Below, in pieces: positions 42,233 to 52,083 of a stretch of DNA of 64,000 bases (the stretch's first letter is position 1; each line of letters begins with the position of its first letter). The position numbers and the translations under genes were made by a program. Source of the stretch: Hirschia sp964351655 (lineage in GTDB: Bacteria; Pseudomonadota; Alphaproteobacteria; Caulobacterales; Hyphomonadaceae). The DNA lies in the NCBI GenBank assembly GCA_964351655.1, contig CAYGPD010000008.1, forward strand, positions 28,175 to 92,174, in the 5' to 3' direction. Under the pieces are notes generated by a model that made no database searches, was not told where the DNA came from, and saw only the letters and a program-made list of their open reading frames with translations.

Positions 42233-44650
42233 ATGTTTAAGTCGTCTCATTTCCGCGCTGGCCTTTTCATGGCGTCAGCATCCATTATCTCAATGTCCTC
42301 CACTGCAATGGCGCAAGAAACTGCCGCGCCTCAAAAAGAAGCGCAGCGCGTTGAAGACACCATTATCGTCACTGGTACCCGCCAAGCTCAACGCACAGCT
42401 TTTGGCTCACTTGCACCTATCGACGTTATAAGCGGTGATGCTATCTCAAATGGCGCATCCGAAGACCTCCTCGACACGCTTGCCCAGAACGTCCCATCAT
42501 TCAAAGTTCAACGCCTACCAATGGCTGATGGTCAAGTCTTTGTGCGCCCCGCTACTTTGCGCGGCCTTTCACCAGATCAAACACTTGTACTCGTAAATGG
42601 TAAACGTCGTCACCGCTCTGCTTTGCTTGGCGGAAATGGCGCGCAATCCGCAGACCTCGCAACAATCCCCTCTTCAGCAATCAAACGTATCGAAGTCTTG
42701 CGCGATGGTGCGTCTGCTCAATATGGTTCAGATGCAATTGCAGGCGTAATCAACATTATCCTTAAAGATGACACAGGTTTTGGTGGATTTGCCCAAGGCT
42801 CCCAATATTATGAAGGTGATGGAAATGCATTCCGCCTAGGTGGACGCGCAGGCTTCAACCTCGCGGACAATGGTACTCTGGTTCTATCTGGCGAATATTT
42901 CGACAATGAAAGCACGTCGCGTTCACGCCAACGTCCAGACGCAATAGAATTCCAAGACGCAAACCCAGATATTGCTGTGCCAAACCCAGTACAACACTGG
43001 GGACAGCCAGAGCGTAGCGGTTACCGCTTCACGCTAAACTCAAACTATGACTTCTCAAACTCAACTAGCGGATATCTCTTCGCAACATATGGCGGCGGTG
43101 AAGGTCTATCTGACTTTAACTGGCGTAACCCAACAAGCGGCATCTTCGCCACTAGCCCAATCTACCCATACTATAACCTGTCAGACATCTACCCAGCAGG
43201 TTTCAGCCCGGACTTCGGTCAAGACGACACTGACCTTTCCATCACGGGTGGGCTAAAAGGTAGCCTTGCAAACGAAGCGTTATCTTGGGAGTTTTCTGTT
43301 GGTTACGGCTCAAACGAGATTGAATACAATATTTCCAACACGATCAACGCTTCTTTAGGGTCAGACAGCCCAACCTCATTCTACATCGGTTCACTTAGCC
43401 AAGACGAGCTAAACATAAATGCGGACTTTGTATACGTCGCGGACATTGGTCTAGCAGATAATGCAAACATCGCTTTTGGTGCTGAGCGCCGCATGGAGAC
43501 ATACACAATCTCTCCGGGTGATGAGGCATCATATGCTGTTGGCCCGGGTGCCGCTGATGGTCTCGCCTCTGGTTCCAACGGCTTCTTTGGTTTCAGCCAA
43601 TCTCAATCAGGCGAATACGAGCAAGAAAGCTATGCAGCTTATCTTGATATAGAACTTCCATTCACGGATAAATTTACATTGGGAACAGCCCTTCGTTATG
43701 AAGATTTTTCTGAGTTTGGAAATTCCGTTACCGGTAAAATTTCTGGACGCTATGAATTTACATCTGAGCTGGCTTTACGTGCCACAGCCTCAACAGGATT
43801 TCGTGCACCGACACCAGGTCAGCTCTTCTCAGAGCGCAACTCATCCGGCCTAGACACAAACACACTCGAAGTCTTCACCAATGGACGTTACTCGCCCGTA
43901 GGTGCAGTCGCAGCAATCATCAATGAACGTGCTGATCTCGATATCAAACCACTCGATGCTGAAGAGTCCACCAACTTCACGGCCGGCCTTGCATATCAAA
44001 ATACAGATGGCCTTACAGCCTCTATTGATCTCTACCAAATCGACATTGAAAGCCGCTTTGGAACATCAAGTTGGTTACAATTATCTGCTGATGAACGCAC
44101 ACAATTGATCGACCTTGGTGTCACGGGTGCTGAATCCATCAATTATGTGAACTTCTTCCAAAATGATTTCGATACTACATCAAAAGGTGTGGACCTAGTT
44201 TTGGGCTACAGAATGGATGCGCTAAATCTTATGGCTGCATACAACTATAACAAAACAGAAGTCACCGACGGCAGCCTTGAAGGCAACCCGACACAGAAAA
44301 CTATTTTTGAAGAACGCCTTCCAAAACACTCTGCAAATTTCTCCGCAGATTACACCCTTGGCGCGTTCGTGTTAGGCTCAAAACTTCGCTATTATGGCTC
44401 ATGGACAGATAGCTCCGGTAATGCAACTGGCGACATCTTCCAAGAATTTGGAGGCAAAGCCTTCCTAGACATTTCCGCCAAATGGAACATTAGCGATGCT
44501 ATGTCCTTCACAATTGGTGCTGACAATGTGCTGGATACCTACCCAGATGAAGCCACATTCCAAGCAAACCGTGGCCTTATCTACTCGCGTAACGCACCAT
44601 ATGACACTGATGGCGGTCTATATTATGCGCGTTTCAATTTCGACTTCTAA
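42233..44650 (+). CDS. TonB-dependent receptor, tandem paralogue without STN domain
   Basis: Receptor (805 aa). The signal peptide ends TAMAQE (about residue 28). The plug starts VEDTIIVTGTRQAQRTAFGSLAPIDVI and contains LVNGKRRHRSALLGG and VLRDGASAQYGSDAIAGVINIIL. The barrel ends with the TFQANRGLIYSRNAPYDTDGG block shared almost exactly with the preceding gene. It has no N-terminal signalling domain, so it is a transporter only. The ATG at 42233 directly begins the signal peptide. It lies 208 bases after the paralogue and is followed by two hairpins before the PLP-enzyme gene. Ligand unknown. Confidence 0.9.
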   Translation: MFKSSHFRAGLFMASASIISMSSTAMAQETAAPQKEAQRVEDTIIVTGTRQAQRTAFGSLAPIDVISGDAISNGASEDLLDTLAQNVPSFKVQRLPMADGQVFVRPATLRGLSPDQTLVLVNGKRRHRSALLGGNGAQSADLATIPSSAIKRIEVLRDGASAQYGSDAIAGVINIILKDDTGFGGFAQGSQYYEGDGNAFRLGGRAGFNLADNGTLVLSGEYFDNESTSRSRQRPDAIEFQDANPDIAVPNPVQHWGQPERSGYRFTLNSNYDFSNSTSGYLFATYGGGEGLSDFNWRNPTSGIFATSPIYPYYNLSDIYPAGFSPDFGQDDTDLSITGGLKGSLANEALSWEFSVGYGSNEIEYNISNTINASLGSDSPTSFYIGSLSQDELNINADFVYVADIGLADNANIAFGAERRMETYTISPGDEASYAVGPGAADGLASGSNGFFGFSQSQSGEYEQESYAAYLDIELPFTDKFTLGTALRYEDFSEFGNSVTGKISGRYEFTSELALRATASTGFRAPTPGQLFSERNSSGLDTNTLEVFTNGRYSPVGAVAAIINERADLDIKPLDAEESTNFTAGLAYQNTDGLTASIDLYQIDIESRFGTSSWLQLSADERTQLIDLGVTGAESINYVNFFQNDFDTTSKGVDLVLGYRMDALNLMAAYNYNKTEVTDGSLEGNPTQKTIFEERLPKHSANFSADYTLGAFVLGSKLRYYGSWTDSSGNATGDIFQEFGGKAFLDISAKWNISDAMSFTIGADNVLDTYPDEATFQANRGLIYSRNAPYDTDGGLYYARFNFDF

Positions 44651-44661
44651 ACAACACTCTT

Positions 44662-44690
44662 AGACAGGAGACTATCCCCAAAACCTGTCT
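44662..44690 (+). other. Small hairpin after the second tandem TBDT
   Basis: AGACAGG (44662-44668) pairs with CCTGTCT (44684-44690). It has no T-run and sits directly before the stronger terminator-like hairpin, so it may be an mRNA-stability stem. Confidence 0.4.
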
Positions 44691-44697
44691 GGCGTGA

Positions 44698-44727
44698 CTA
44701 TGGGGGCATTGAAAAATGTCCCCATAG
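44698..44727 (+). terminator. Terminator-like hairpin between TBDT and PLP-enzyme gene
   Basis: CTATGGGGGCATT pairs with AATGTCCCCATAG (13 pairs, one G-U) around a GAAA tetraloop, followed by CTTGTTTT. Confidence 0.7.
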
Positions 44728-44784
44728 CTTGTTTTAAGAACTACTTCTTCTATCGCTAGCAATTGCAATATAGGACGCGTACAA

Positions 44785-46092
44785 ATGGTTGATATTCACC
44801 GCCGCAAACTCCTCAAAACCACTCCTATTGGCGCGCTTGCATTAGCGTCTGCTTGTCAAACGCCCTCCTCACATCCCGCCCAAATTTCGGCCCCTCCCTC
44901 ACACGGCCTAGCTGAAAAGGATGAAGTTTTTTGGAAACATATTGCAGCTCAATATGATATGAAACCGGACATTATAAACGTAGAGAATGGCAATTGGGGG
45001 GTCATGTCCCGCCCCGTACTAAATGCCTACAAAGCTCACACAGAACGCGTAAACCGCGATAATTCCTATTTTGCAAGGCGACAATTTTACAGTGAGTTTT
45101 TTCCTATATTGGAAAATCTCGCCTCTCGCTTAAATGTTCGCCCTTCCGAATTAGCTATTACACGCGGTGCCACGGAATCTCTCTTCAATATTATCAATGG
45201 TTTTAATCTGCTTCAAGCAGGTGACGCGGTGATGATCGCAGACTTAGATTATGGCTCTATCCAAGACGCCATGCGCAATATTGCAAAAAGACATAACTGC
45301 TCAACCATTCAGTTAAGTATTCCTGAACCAGCAAATTTTGATGAAATAGTCGCACTTTACACACGTGCTTTAGACGAAAATCCAAACACCAAACTCTTAC
45401 TCCTTACCCATATCAGCCATCGCACTGGCCTGTGCATTCCAGTACGGGAAATAACCCATATTGCCCAAGCGCGTGGCGTGCGGGTTGTTGTAGATGCGGC
45501 TCACTCATGGGGCCAAATGGATTTCACCCTTTCCGATCTCGGCGCTGATTTCATCGGCTTAAACCTACACAAATGGATAGGCGCGCCCATCGGCGTTGGG
45601 CTTATGTATATTAAAGAAAATCGCTTATCGGAAATTTCTCCCAACATATGCGCTTCGGAAAATGAACAAGATAAGATCTATGGCCGCGTTCACACGGGCA
45701 CCAGTAATTTCGCTGCTATGCTCACCATTCCTGATGCACTTGCATTTCACGATATGATTGGCCCTAAAAACAAAGAAGCTCGCCTTAAATATTTGCGTTC
45801 TATCTGGGTAGATGCATGTAAAGAAAGTCCGCGCGTTCAAATCCTCACACCTGATGATGACCGTCTGCATGCTGGTATTACATCTTTCCGATTTAAGGAC
45901 ATCCCAAGCACGCCAGACAATAAAGCACTTGCAGAGCATTTACTTGCAGAACACAACGTCTTCTGCGTGCATAGAGACGGCGTCACAAACGGTAGCTGTG
46001 TACGCATCACACCGAGCGTCTATAACAGCGTAGCTGATATGCAAATGACTGCAAAAGCTGTCATACAAGCAGCGCTATACTACGCCCCATAG
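44785..46092 (+). CDS. Exported class V aminotransferase-fold PLP enzyme
   Basis: PLP-dependent enzyme (435 aa) with an export signal: twin Arg (HRRKLLKTTPIG) and a lipobox-like ASAC at about 21-24. It is probably Tat-exported and perhaps lipid-anchored. The fold matches the isopenicillin-N-epimerase/CsdA-like group: TRGATESLFNIINGF near 131, DAAHSWGQMDF for PLP contact, LNLHKWIGAPIG with the Schiff-base Lys at about 257, and HTGTSNFAAML. The enzyme acts outside the cytoplasm on an unknown amine or peptide. Pseudomonas PvdN, which modifies pyoverdine in the periplasm, is a known precedent. It follows two TBDTs and precedes a sigma/FecR pair. Confidence 0.82.
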   Translation: MVDIHRRKLLKTTPIGALALASACQTPSSHPAQISAPPSHGLAEKDEVFWKHIAAQYDMKPDIINVENGNWGVMSRPVLNAYKAHTERVNRDNSYFARRQFYSEFFPILENLASRLNVRPSELAITRGATESLFNIINGFNLLQAGDAVMIADLDYGSIQDAMRNIAKRHNCSTIQLSIPEPANFDEIVALYTRALDENPNTKLLLLTHISHRTGLCIPVREITHIAQARGVRVVVDAAHSWGQMDFTLSDLGADFIGLNLHKWIGAPIGVGLMYIKENRLSEISPNICASENEQDKIYGRVHTGTSNFAAMLTIPDALAFHDMIGPKNKEARLKYLRSIWVDACKESPRVQILTPDDDRLHAGITSFRFKDIPSTPDNKALAEHLLAEHNVFCVHRDGVTNGSCVRITPSVYNSVADMQMTAKAVIQAALYYAP

Positions 46093-46124
46093 TGGCTTTG
46101 GCTATGGTGATTGAGTCGTATAAA

Positions 46125-46637
46125 ATGAGTATGGCATTTAAATTAGAGACATTGTATCGCAATAATTTCTCGACCCTTGTTGCCTTCGCAAGGTCAAAGG
46201 GATGTTCGCCTGATGTGGCTGAAGAAATTGTCCAAGATGCTTTCACTCGCCTCAATAAATATGATGCATACGATAAAATCGAAAATGAAATCGCATTTCT
46301 ACGCACAATCATCGTCAATATAATAAGGGACAGATTCAGGCGACACAAAATAACGCCGGTTTTAATTGACTATACCGATTTAAACGGGGAACTTAAAAGC
46401 GATGAACCAGGCCCAGAAGCGTCGCATATGAGTAAAAGACTTTTGCGCCAAACTATAGACGACATTAACGAATTGCCGGAAATAACAAAACACATTTTTA
46501 TCGCATACCGCATACACGAAAAAACCTATCAGCAGATTTCTTACGAAAACAATATTTCAATTTCGATTGTCAGAAGACACCTCAAAGATGCCATTGTGCA
46601 TCTAACGCAGAGACGTGAAGACCGTGAGCAAAATTAA
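46125..46637 (+). CDS. ECF sigma factor, FecI-type
   Basis: Sigma factor (170 aa from this start) with region 2 (FSTLVAFARSKGCSPDVAEEIVQDAFTRLNKYD) and region 4 (DINELPEITKHIFIAYRIHEKTYQQISYENNISISIVRRHLKDAIVHL). The start is tentative: ATG 46125 begins where the domain begins, while GTG 46092 and ATG 46104 are in-frame alternatives that touch or nearly touch the preceding stop. It overlaps the FecR gene by 23 bases, and the pair lies downstream of, not upstream of, the receptors. Confidence 0.85.
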   Translation: MSMAFKLETLYRNNFSTLVAFARSKGCSPDVAEEIVQDAFTRLNKYDAYDKIENEIAFLRTIIVNIIRDRFRRHKITPVLIDYTDLNGELKSDEPGPEASHMSKRLLRQTIDDINELPEITKHIFIAYRIHEKTYQQISYENNISISIVRRHLKDAIVHLTQRREDREQN

Positions 46638-47604
46638 AGATACACAGAATATAGAAAAGCTCGCGCTGGATGAAGCTGCTGACTGGCTATTTCGTATAGA
46701 AAGTGACCCTTCCCTTGGTGTCAGCACCGAGTTTGAACAATGGCTAATGGCAGCACCCGACAATGCCACGGCTTATGAGAAAATTCAGCAAACATGGGAT
46801 GCCACAGCTCTACTTGGAGATGCACCTGATATTCAGGAGCTAACCAAACCCAAAGCAGCCAATGAGAACACGCAAACTTCACCGACCCGTCGCCATATGC
46901 TCTTGGGTAGCATAGGGGCAGCAGCGGCATGTCTGGCGGCTAGCGCGCTTATCCTTTCATCTTCTGAAAGCATTTATACGCAAAATTATACCACAAAAAT
47001 TGGTCAAATCGCGCATTTTACCCTACCAGACAGCACACAACTTACACTCGATTCAGGTAGTACAGCGCAGATTTATCAAAGCAAAAAAGAGCGCCGCATC
47101 ACCCTAAATGAAGGTCGCCTTTTTGTTGATGTAATGCCGGACAAAAAACGCCCATTTACAGTAGAAACGTCCGATACAACTTTCACAGCACTGGGAACTT
47201 CTTACAGTGTATTCAAAGAGTTAGACTCCACCACCCTTGAGGTATATGAGGGCGTTGTACGCTTTCAACAAGATGTACAAACACCCCTAATTGCGAATGC
47301 CGGCACAGGCATTAAAGCCTCCCCGTCAACAACACCTTCCTTGTATGAAGTTAAAGCAACAACCAACGCAAAACCAAACTGGTCAGATGATCGTATCACC
47401 TTCGACAACACAAGCTTGTCCGACGCCATAACAGCGTTTTCACGTTACACAACCAAAGAGATAGAGATCACTGATATTTCTTTACAGAACCACAAAATAA
47501 GCGGGTCATTCGCCCTGACTGACATCTCGTCATTTATACGAAGCGTCGAAATTATAACAAACTCTCAAACCATTGAAACAGATAAAAAAATCATCATAAA
47601 TTAG
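46615..47604 (+). CDS. FecR-family regulator
   Basis: Inner-membrane signal relay (329 aa). Visible are an N-terminal DUF4880-like part (LALDEAADWLFRIESDPSLGVSTEFEQWLMAAPDN), a TM helix at about 95-113 (MLLGSIGAAAACLAASALIL), a FecR beta domain (IGQIAHFTLPDSTQLTLDSGSTAQI to PFTVETSDTTFTALGTSYSV), and a C-terminal STN-like domain (ITFDNTSLSDAITAFSRYTTKEIEI). The start is GTG at 46615 or 46624; both overlap the sigma gene. The probable partner is the STN receptor at 39.2 kb, four genes upstream. Confidence 0.9.
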   Translation: MKTVSKIKDTQNIEKLALDEAADWLFRIESDPSLGVSTEFEQWLMAAPDNATAYEKIQQTWDATALLGDAPDIQELTKPKAANENTQTSPTRRHMLLGSIGAAAACLAASALILSSSESIYTQNYTTKIGQIAHFTLPDSTQLTLDSGSTAQIYQSKKERRITLNEGRLFVDVMPDKKRPFTVETSDTTFTALGTSYSVFKELDSTTLEVYEGVVRFQQDVQTPLIANAGTGIKASPSTTPSLYEVKATTNAKPNWSDDRITFDNTSLSDAITAFSRYTTKEIEITDISLQNHKISGSFALTDISSFIRSVEIITNSQTIETDKKIIIN

Positions 47605-47769
47605 GTTAAAAATTTGAGTGATACTCCGAAAAAATGATAGCCGAGCTAGACATTTTCACGCCATAAATCTCATCTCATAAATAGATGATGCACCGTTTCC
47701 CCAATATACAGCCACATATCTCAATACATGCAGGCATCAATCAAGACGCGCCTATTCTACTGGGCAATG

Positions 47770-47922
47770 CTAAAGTGGGGTATCTTCTGACTGATCAAGC
47801 ACACGATAGGAAGCCCCCTCAAGATCATCATATTGACCAGATTTTACGGACCAAACAAAAGCTCCCAGCCCAACACCGCCAAGCAACAATGCAAATGGGA
47901 TTAGATACGCAATTATTGTCAA
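47770..47922 (-). CDS. ccoS: cbb3-type oxidase assembly protein CcoS
   Basis: A 50-residue protein needed for cofactor insertion into cbb3 oxidase in other bacteria. It starts with TTG and reads TIIAYLIPFALLLGGVGLGAF (one TM helix), then VWSVKSGQYDDLEGASYRVL, the typical CcoS pattern ending in an acidic tail. GAAGG lies 10 bases upstream. The TTG overlaps the ccoI stop as TTGA, giving translational coupling. It is last in the ccoNOQPGHIS order. Confidence 0.85.
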   Translation of the reverse strand: MTIIAYLIPFALLLGGVGLGAFVWSVKSGQYDDLEGASYRVLDQSEDTPL

Positions 47923-50135
47923 TTGCCATTTTCCTTCTTGTGTACGTTCAATCGCAGAGCGTTCAGTGTTACGATAAGCGACGACAGAGACATTGCGATG
48001 GCAGCAATTAACGGCGTCACAAACCCGAACACGGCAATTGGAACAGCGATCACATTGTAAAGCGCAGCAATCGCAAAGTTCTGCACAAGGGTCCGTTTGG
48101 TCCGACGAGAAATTTCTATTACTTCAACAATACTTGCCAGTCCATCGCCATAGACTGCATCACTTGCCGCCTGACTTATATCCATCGCGCCGCCTGGAGA
48201 AAGCGAAGCATGTGCGATAGACAAGGCTCCCGCGTCGTTCAACCCATCTCCAACCATAAGTGTTTTACGTCCATTACTCCGTAACTTTTCTAGCCTTTCA
48301 ACCTTCATTTGCGGCGTAGCAGCTCCCGTCCAATTCAACAAACCTACTCGCTTTGCGAAATCTTCAACGGCCGTTTTGGTATCTCCAGAAAGGATTTCCA
48401 TCGATAGTCCCAATTGAGATAGCCTTTCAATTGTCGTAGAGGTATTTGCTTGGATTTGGTCTTCAAATAAAAAAACCACAGGCGCGCTGTCTTCTTCACA
48501 AAAATACAAACATGAAAGCCCCTTCGCATCGACGGCTTCACCACCTATCCATTGAGCTGATCCTAACCTGCAATGTCGCCCATCAATAAATGCCTCAAGC
48601 CCTTTGCCAGAATGTTCAACCACATTCTTCGCAACCTCCCCATTCCCTGCCCTCAAACACAGAGCGCGCGAAAATGGATGACGGCTAGATCGTGCAAGCT
48701 TAGCTGCTTTTTCGAGAATATCTGGGTCAACATTTCCAGATATTAGTTTTGGTAACCCCATAGTGAGAGTGCCAGTCTTATCAAACACAATATGATCGAC
48801 TTCTGCTAAGCGCTCCAATGCATCTCCAGATTTTAAAAAGACCCCTTTGCGAAACAACTCACCTGCCGCAACCATCTGAGTTACAGGTGATGCAAGCGCT
48901 AATGCACAAGGACATGTAATAATCAATGTCGTGACAGCCGCCATGATCGCCGCGTCCAAAGGATAACCAAATGCGAGCCAACCCACAAAAGTTGCAAAAG
49001 CGATAGAATGTACAAGCGGCACATAATATGAAACTGCCGTATCAGCCAGCTTGATATATTTAGACTTTCGCTGCTCACCTACTTCAAGCATTTGAGCGAT
49101 TTCAGACAGTAGAGAGTTATCAACCGTTGACAGTGCAATCGCCTTTACCGGCGGACCAACATTTATTGCTCCTGCAAATATAGCACTGCCCCTACCTACA
49201 AGATGCGGCAAACTTTCTCCAGTTATGAGACTTTCATCAACTTCCGCTTCGTCAGCCGCTAATTCCATATTCACGACAGCGCGCGCTCCAGCTGTCCATA
49301 GCAGGATATCACCGTCATTGATCTCATCGGGACGCACATCTTCCGTATGCCCGTCATCTTTAAAACGAGTTACAGAAGATGATTGGAGTGCTGATAAACC
49401 AAGCGCCGCCGCATAAGCACGTCTACGCAAACGTGCATCCAGAAAACGACCAATAAGAAGAAAAAACAACAACATAACGCACGCATCAAAATATGCATGC
49501 TCTCGATCTGTAAGCGTAGTCCACACACTCACCGAATAGGCAAGTACGAGTGCCAGAGAAATTGGCACATCCATGTTTGCGTGTTTATTTTTAAGTGCAT
49601 TCCATGCTGAAATAAAAAAGTGACGACCACAAAAAAGCAAAACTGGCAGCGCTATTAAGCCTGAAATTGTGTGAAGCCCGCGACGCGTAGCTTCTCCCAT
49701 TTCATTCACTCCACTCCAGACCGAAATAGAAAGTAGCATGATATTAGCGGCTGCGAAGCCCGCGACACCCATGCTGATCAACAAGCCACGTTCTTCTTTT
49801 TTTCGTTCAATTTCTGCATTGTCTGAAATGAAAACAGAAACAGAATAACCTAATTGAGTGATAGCTTGTGAAATTTGATCAGCTAAGAGAGTCCCTCTCC
49901 AACGAACATCCATGCGTCCCGAAGATAGATTTAGCCGCGCATTCTCTACCCCTTGGAGTCCTCTGACACAGCTTTCAATTTTATTGAGACAGCCTCCACA
50001 TTTTGCACCCCGCACTAAGAAAGACAAGGAATGTACGTCATTCGTTGTTCGCACAAATGCTTGAAACTGATGCGTGGGTTGAATTGACATTGAATAAGTA
50101 TCTTCATCAATTCTTGCAGCTGATGAATGTATCAT
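47919..50135 (-). CDS. ccoI: Copper-translocating P-type ATPase CcoI/FixI
   Basis: Inner-membrane P1B ATPase (738 aa) that supplies copper for cbb3 oxidase assembly. An N-terminal HMA domain carries CGGC (Cys46, Cys49). The membrane CPC motif is at 408-410, and the phosphorylated Asp is in DKTGTLT (Asp452). GDGLNDAGALS is the hinge motif. There are about eight TM helices. The ATG overlaps the ccoH stop (ATGA), and ccoS overlaps its own stop. Confidence 0.95.
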   Translation of the reverse strand: MIHSSAARIDEDTYSMSIQPTHQFQAFVRTTNDVHSLSFLVRGAKCGGCLNKIESCVRGLQGVENARLNLSSGRMDVRWRGTLLADQISQAITQLGYSVSVFISDNAEIERKKEERGLLISMGVAGFAAANIMLLSISVWSGVNEMGEATRRGLHTISGLIALPVLLFCGRHFFISAWNALKNKHANMDVPISLALVLAYSVSVWTTLTDREHAYFDACVMLLFFLLIGRFLDARLRRRAYAAALGLSALQSSSVTRFKDDGHTEDVRPDEINDGDILLWTAGARAVVNMELAADEAEVDESLITGESLPHLVGRGSAIFAGAINVGPPVKAIALSTVDNSLLSEIAQMLEVGEQRKSKYIKLADTAVSYYVPLVHSIAFATFVGWLAFGYPLDAAIMAAVTTLIITCPCALALASPVTQMVAAGELFRKGVFLKSGDALERLAEVDHIVFDKTGTLTMGLPKLISGNVDPDILEKAAKLARSSRHPFSRALCLRAGNGEVAKNVVEHSGKGLEAFIDGRHCRLGSAQWIGGEAVDAKGLSCLYFCEEDSAPVVFLFEDQIQANTSTTIERLSQLGLSMEILSGDTKTAVEDFAKRVGLLNWTGAATPQMKVERLEKLRSNGRKTLMVGDGLNDAGALSIAHASLSPGGAMDISQAASDAVYGDGLASIVEVIEISRRTKRTLVQNFAIAALYNVIAVPIAVFGFVTPLIAAIAMSLSSLIVTLNALRLNVHKKENGN

Positions 50136-50632
50136 GCCACAAGTAAAACCTTGTGACCTTCGAAGACGGACGATCCGCCCTCTTCTTCAAACACATCGAA
50201 CTCTAAATCCCATCGACCTTGCAATAGACTTGTGGTCTTGGTTCGATAAACAGAATTGCCTTCGTGAACAAATTCAACTGAAATATCGCTCTTCTGCCCA
50301 GCACGACGAAGTGTTCCAGCGATGCTGTATCCATCCAACCCGACACCATTTGCATCCAATAAACGCAGGACAATATCATCCCCTTCACGGCCAATCTGAA
50401 CCGTCCAACCTAACTGAGCCTGCTTCGCATTTTTCGCTAACTGTGTGTTGTAAGCTAAACCCTGCACATAGGATTGTTCCACTTCTTCCCCAGGGAATGT
50501 CTTAATTGCATTGTACAAAAATATGCCGTTGGCTGCAAACATAACTGCAAAAAATCCAAGCATCCACACCAACACATGATAACCTTTAAGGGTCCGCTTT
50601 TTTTCTACACTCGATGTGATTGAGTTTCTCAT
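50132..50632 (-). CDS. ccoH: cbb3 oxidase accessory protein CcoH/FixH
   Basis: Membrane-anchored periplasmic protein (166 aa). One TM helix lies at about 20-45 (VLVWMLGFFAVMFAANGIFLYNAI), followed by the FPGEEVEQSYVQGLAYN segment typical of FixH and a beta-rich domain ending in a DLEFDVFEEEG stretch. In known systems it helps CcoI and the oxidase assemble. It overlaps ccoG by 4 bases and ccoI by 4 bases. Confidence 0.9.
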   Translation of the reverse strand: MRNSITSSVEKKRTLKGYHVLVWMLGFFAVMFAANGIFLYNAIKTFPGEEVEQSYVQGLAYNTQLAKNAKQAQLGWTVQIGREGDDIVLRLLDANGVGLDGYSIAGTLRRAGQKSDISVEFVHEGNSVYRTKTTSLLQGRWDLEFDVFEEEGGSSVFEGHKVLLVA

Positions 50633-52074
50633 TTTTTAGCTCCCCTAAATGTTGCGTTCGAAATCGATTTCTCATCTGTTAAAGTGTCAAAAAAAGAAAC
50701 TTCAACCATGTCTACAGAACCCCCTTCAGGCACAGTTATATGAAAGCGATAACGCTCAACACCATGCGCTAAAACTGGAAATTCAACTTGGTTGTCTTGC
50801 TTGGAGCCAATCCCGACCATATCTATCGTCGCCTGCTCCGGCGAAGTAACGACCATCCGAATATCTCGCGCGGTATGCGCTTTATTCACGAATTTCAACG
50901 TGTATCCGTTGCGAATGTCTCCATTAGATAGTTGAACGAAAGGTGGAGACCGATCACTTAGAATATTTACTTCAAAACTGGCACGGGTCACCAAACCAAA
51001 CGTCATCAATGTCCCAATGGCAAACATCAACATTGCGTATAGAATGGTCCGACTACGTATCAACTGAACTTTAGGCGGATTCTGTTGCTTTGCGCGTGCC
51101 GCGACAGCAATATCAGTATCATATGCAATAAGTCCCGTAGGGCGATCAACCTGCCTCATCATCTTGTCGCAGGCGTCGATACAAAGCGCGCAATGTATAC
51201 ATTCAAGTTGGGCACCATTACGTATATCAATACCTACTGGACACACCTGCACACACTGGTCACAATCAATACAGTCCCCTCGATTTTCCCACCCTTCAGA
51301 CTTTCTTTTAGCCCCACGAGGCTCACCGCGGTCGTATCTGTAAGTTACGTTTAAAGCATATTCATCTGTCAACGCAGCCTGAATGCGTGGCCATGGACAC
51401 ATATATGTGCACACTTGCTCGCGCATAGTTCCGGCAAGGAAATAGGTTGTCAGCGTCAAAATAGCGGCAAACCAATAAGCAGACAGCGGTGCTTCACCGG
51501 CAAACCAGCCTTGCGCCACAGTAGGAGCATCATGCCAGTACAATACAAACGCGCCACCAGTCCAAAACGCAATCACAAGCCAAACAATATGCTTTCCCAG
51601 TTTACGCCATAGTTTGTTGAAACTCAGTGGCGCTTTATCTAGGCGCATTCTCGCGGCACGGTCCCCCTCAAACGCACGTTCAACCCATATATACAGATCA
51701 GTCCAAACAGTCTGAGGGCAAGTGTAACCACACCATATACGCCCAAAGAGTGCAGTGACGAGAAACAATCCAAGCGCAGATAGTATAAGCAAGCCAGCGA
51801 GATAATAAATTTCCTGCGGCCAGATCTCTATAAAGAAAAAATAGAATTTTTCACTTTCAAAATCAGCCAATACGGCTTGATTTGGAATTCCTTCCCCTCG
51901 ATCCCAACGCAGCCAAGGAATCAAATAATAAATACCCAAGGTGATCGCCATAATCACCCATTTGATTAATCTAAACTTCCCATGTGCAAGCTTAGGATAG
52001 ATCTGTTTGCGTTTGGCATACAAATCAGCATGTTGAACATCAGAGGGGACTTCAGAATTGGAAGAACCGGCCAT
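50629..52074 (-). CDS. ccoG: Cytochrome c oxidase accessory protein CcoG/FixG (RdxA)
   Basis: Membrane iron-sulfur protein (481 aa), implicated in copper reduction for cbb3 assembly. It has about five TM helices, the early CGYTCPQTVW motif, two 4Fe-4S clusters in CIDCDQCVQVCPVGID and CIHCALCIDACDKMM, and a C-terminal periplasmic Ig-like domain (from about 370). It starts 9 bases after ccoP. Confidence 0.95.
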   Translation of the reverse strand: MAGSSNSEVPSDVQHADLYAKRKQIYPKLAHGKFRLIKWVIMAITLGIYYLIPWLRWDRGEGIPNQAVLADFESEKFYFFFIEIWPQEIYYLAGLLILSALGLFLVTALFGRIWCGYTCPQTVWTDLYIWVERAFEGDRAARMRLDKAPLSFNKLWRKLGKHIVWLVIAFWTGGAFVLYWHDAPTVAQGWFAGEAPLSAYWFAAILTLTTYFLAGTMREQVCTYMCPWPRIQAALTDEYALNVTYRYDRGEPRGAKRKSEGWENRGDCIDCDQCVQVCPVGIDIRNGAQLECIHCALCIDACDKMMRQVDRPTGLIAYDTDIAVAARAKQQNPPKVQLIRSRTILYAMLMFAIGTLMTFGLVTRASFEVNILSDRSPPFVQLSNGDIRNGYTLKFVNKAHTARDIRMVVTSPEQATIDMVGIGSKQDNQVEFPVLAHGVERYRFHITVPEGGSVDMVEVSFFDTLTDEKSISNATFRGAKK

Positions 52075-52083
52075 CGAATACGC

